Of a stretch of DNA of 46,234 nucleotides, positions 45,028 to 46,234 are shown in pieces. A model generated the notes under the pieces. That model saw only the letters and a list, made by a program, of their open reading frames with translations. It did not search any database and was not told the DNA's origin. The first letter of the stretch is position 1. The number at the start of each line of letters is the position of its first letter. The position numbers and the translations under genes are program-made. Location: the IMG/VR virus record IMGVR_UViG_3300036846_000897, positions 1 through 46,234 of that record. One strand, 5' to 3'. Origin of the DNA: a virus.

Positions 45028-46234
45028 CGCCGCGCCACCCTCTGCTTCTTCTTTGCCGGCACCCGCACGTGCTTGGCCACCTTGGTGCCGTCGTCCTCCA
45101 GGTAGGCCTGCACCTGCTTGAACATCCGATCGGCGTCGGACTTCAGCTCGACCTCCTTGCGGATTATCGGGCCGTAGTGGTTGCACAGGTTGCGCAGCGT
45201 CAGGCCATGGCTCTCGACCGCGAACGCCGGGCACTCCTTGCACAGCTGCTGGAAGTCGTAGCCCTTGCCGCTGCCGTAGCAGCTCCACTCGCTCGACGAG
45301 CACGACACCCCGTCGTCGAACTGGCTGAGGTAGCAGCTGGGCTTGTTTGCCGACTGCGAATACTCCGCCATCAGGTTCGAGAACTCAGGGTCGCTGGCGC
45401 TGTGCGCGTTGTAGCTGGTCTGAAACAGCCCGGCCTCGGCGGTGTCGCTCGATGTGTTGGTGGCACTCTGGTCGCGGCCCTCGCAATGCCGGCCGCTGCT
45501 CTCGCGCATGCCTGAGCCAAGCATCAGCGCATAGAGATGGCGCAGCGTGTCGATGCCGTCGTTCTCGTTCGACATGCGCATGTTGTCGAACTCGGAGCGG
45601 TAGACGTTGAGCGCGTCCTTGTCGCTGTTCATCCGCGCCGAGGCCATCACCAGCACCGCAGGGTGGCCGGTCTTGAGCTTCTTCACCGACTGAGCGAAGG
45701 CGCAGGCCATGCCCTGCATGTAGCCGACCGGCGCGATGCCGCGATCGTCCCACGAATAGTTCGAGATCACGCTCTCGTTGGCGATGTGGCAGATGTCTTC
45801 GATCTCCGCCTCGGTGAGGGCGTGGGGTGGCGGCGGCAGCGGCTCCTTGTGCGCGTACAGCGCGGTCCAGGTCTGCTCGCCGGCGATGCCGTCATAGTCG
45901 AGGCCGCGCGTGGCCTGATAGTCCATCACCGCCTCCTCGGTGAGGCCGCCGAAGTCGCCGTCGGTGGTGAGGTTCGGAGAGGGCCGCAGTTCCCAGTTCA
46001 GCATGGTCTGCAGGTCCTCCACGTGCCAACCCTCGTCGCCCATGCCAAGCACCGGGCGCGACGAGAGCGGAGTGTCGTAGGGGTTCTCGGGACGCGATGG
46101 CGGCTGCTCACCGGGTGGCTCGACCGGTGGCGTGTCGCCGATGTCCTGGCCGGTGATCGCCTCGGCGATGGCGTGGCAGATCGCGTCGTAGTGCGCGCCA
46201 TAGAGGTTGGCGTCGGCCTTGCTGTCGACAAAGC
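45024..46234 (-). CDS. Endolysin C-terminal part: amidase tail, PG-binding and lysozyme-like domains (5' end cut by window)
   Basis: The frame is open from base 46232 with no start needed: it begins FVDSKADANLYGAHYDAICH, the usual C-terminal end of an Amidase_3 domain. A Pro-rich linker follows, then a PG_binding_1 domain (GMGDEGWHVEDLQTMLN to DYQATRGLDYDGIAGEQTW). A final domain of about 230 residues contains SGMRESSGRHCEGRD and DTAEAGLFQTSYNAHS, like lysozyme or transglycosylase active sites with Glu in RESSG. A GTG at 46052 would leave only the last two domains and is not favoured. With the 5' part at 1-381 the whole protein is about 545 aa. Confidence 0.85.
   Translation of the reverse strand, partial: FVDSKADANLYGAHYDAICHAIAEAITGQDIGDTPPVEPPGEQPPSRPENPYDTPLSSRPVLGMGDEGWHVEDLQTMLNWELRPSPNLTTDGDFGGLTEEAVMDYQATRGLDYDGIAGEQTWTALYAHKEPLPPPPHALTEAEIEDICHIANESVISNYSWDDRGIAPVGYMQGMACAFAQSVKKLKTGHPAVLVMASARMNSDKDALNVYRSEFDNMRMSNENDGIDTLRHLYALMLGSGMRESSGRHCEGRDQSATNTSSDTAEAGLFQTSYNAHSASDPEFSNLMAEYSQSANKPSCYLSQFDDGVSCSSSEWSCYGSGKGYDFQQLCKECPAFAVESHGLTLRNLCNHYGPIIRKEVELKSDADRMFKQVQAYLEDDGTKVAKHVRVPAKKKQRVARR

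Noticed and set aside
45024-46052. Endolysin starting at GTG 46052
   Set aside because: The frame is open to the window edge and encodes an amidase C-terminus and linker, so 46052 is internal.
1-46234. Diversity-generating retroelement, as in Bordetella BPP-1
   Set aside because: No reverse transcriptase and no template/variable repeat pair were seen despite the tail-fibre and Gly-rich genes.
1-46234. tRNA or rRNA genes
   Set aside because: No cloverleaf or conserved rRNA segment found by eye; only a CCGTTCCACCA stretch in attP recalls a tRNA end.

Overview
This window looks like a nearly complete temperate podovirus genome from an alphaproteobacterial, probably Rhizobiales (Bradyrhizobium-like), host. 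The DNA is GC-rich, and it encodes a GcrA-type cell-cycle regulator and many small proteins of kinds I associate with rhizobial prophages. The virion genes follow T7 order (portal, scaffold, capsid, tail tubular A and B, internal virion proteins, tail fibre). I see no phage RNA polymerase, DNA polymerase or primase; early functions are instead an integrase, a repressor, an exonuclease and an annealing-type recombinase. An amidase/endolysin gene is cut by both window ends: its 5' part lies at 1-381 and its 3' part at 45024-46234, both on the minus strand. The molecule is therefore probably circular or circularly permuted, with only a few tens of bases missing.

Layout. (a) 1-28023, minus strand: a late operon running leftward from a probable small terminase (27559-28023) through small genes, large terminase, portal, scaffold, capsid, tail and ejection proteins, tail fibre and spike to the endolysin. 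It continues across the junction into the lysis cassette at 44564-46234. (b) 28271-30168, plus strand: an island of small accessory genes (HTH, membrane, coiled-coil, Cys-rich). (c) 30152-35471, minus strand: a left early operon with a duplicated HTH-family protein, a DUF1376-type replication protein, an SF2 helicase, an HNH nuclease, GcrA and a Cro-like protein. (d) 35472-36653: the immunity region, with two promoters that each carry the same palindrome inside a 17-bp spacer, a CI-like repressor and a membrane protein. (e) 36654-40882, plus strand: right early operon with a YqaJ/lambda-exo nuclease, an HNH endonuclease, an annealase-like protein and two conserved phage genes. (f) 40883-41350: a roughly 470-bp array of GGCNN pentads, with a shorter relative at 39412-39487. 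(g) 41390-43678: a probable excisionase, tyrosine integrase and likely attP. (h) 43679-44605: small plus-strand genes that converge on the lysis cassette.

How the parts work together. A CI-like repressor (35585) and a Cro-like protein (35223) probably compete for shared operators that control the leftward and rightward early promoters. The exonuclease, annealase and helicase would support recombination-dependent replication that relies largely on host polymerases. The integrase and the heptamer-rich attP support lysogeny. GcrA may tie transcription to the host methylation-dependent cell cycle. The most unusual signals are the period-5 GGCNN arrays bracketing a two-gene module, a 66-nt three-way-junction leader starting at the predicted +1 of the right promoter, a recurring hairpin before several late start codons, a 41-44-residue repeat shared by two tail-locus proteins, and Sec-like signal peptides on three putative tail proteins.
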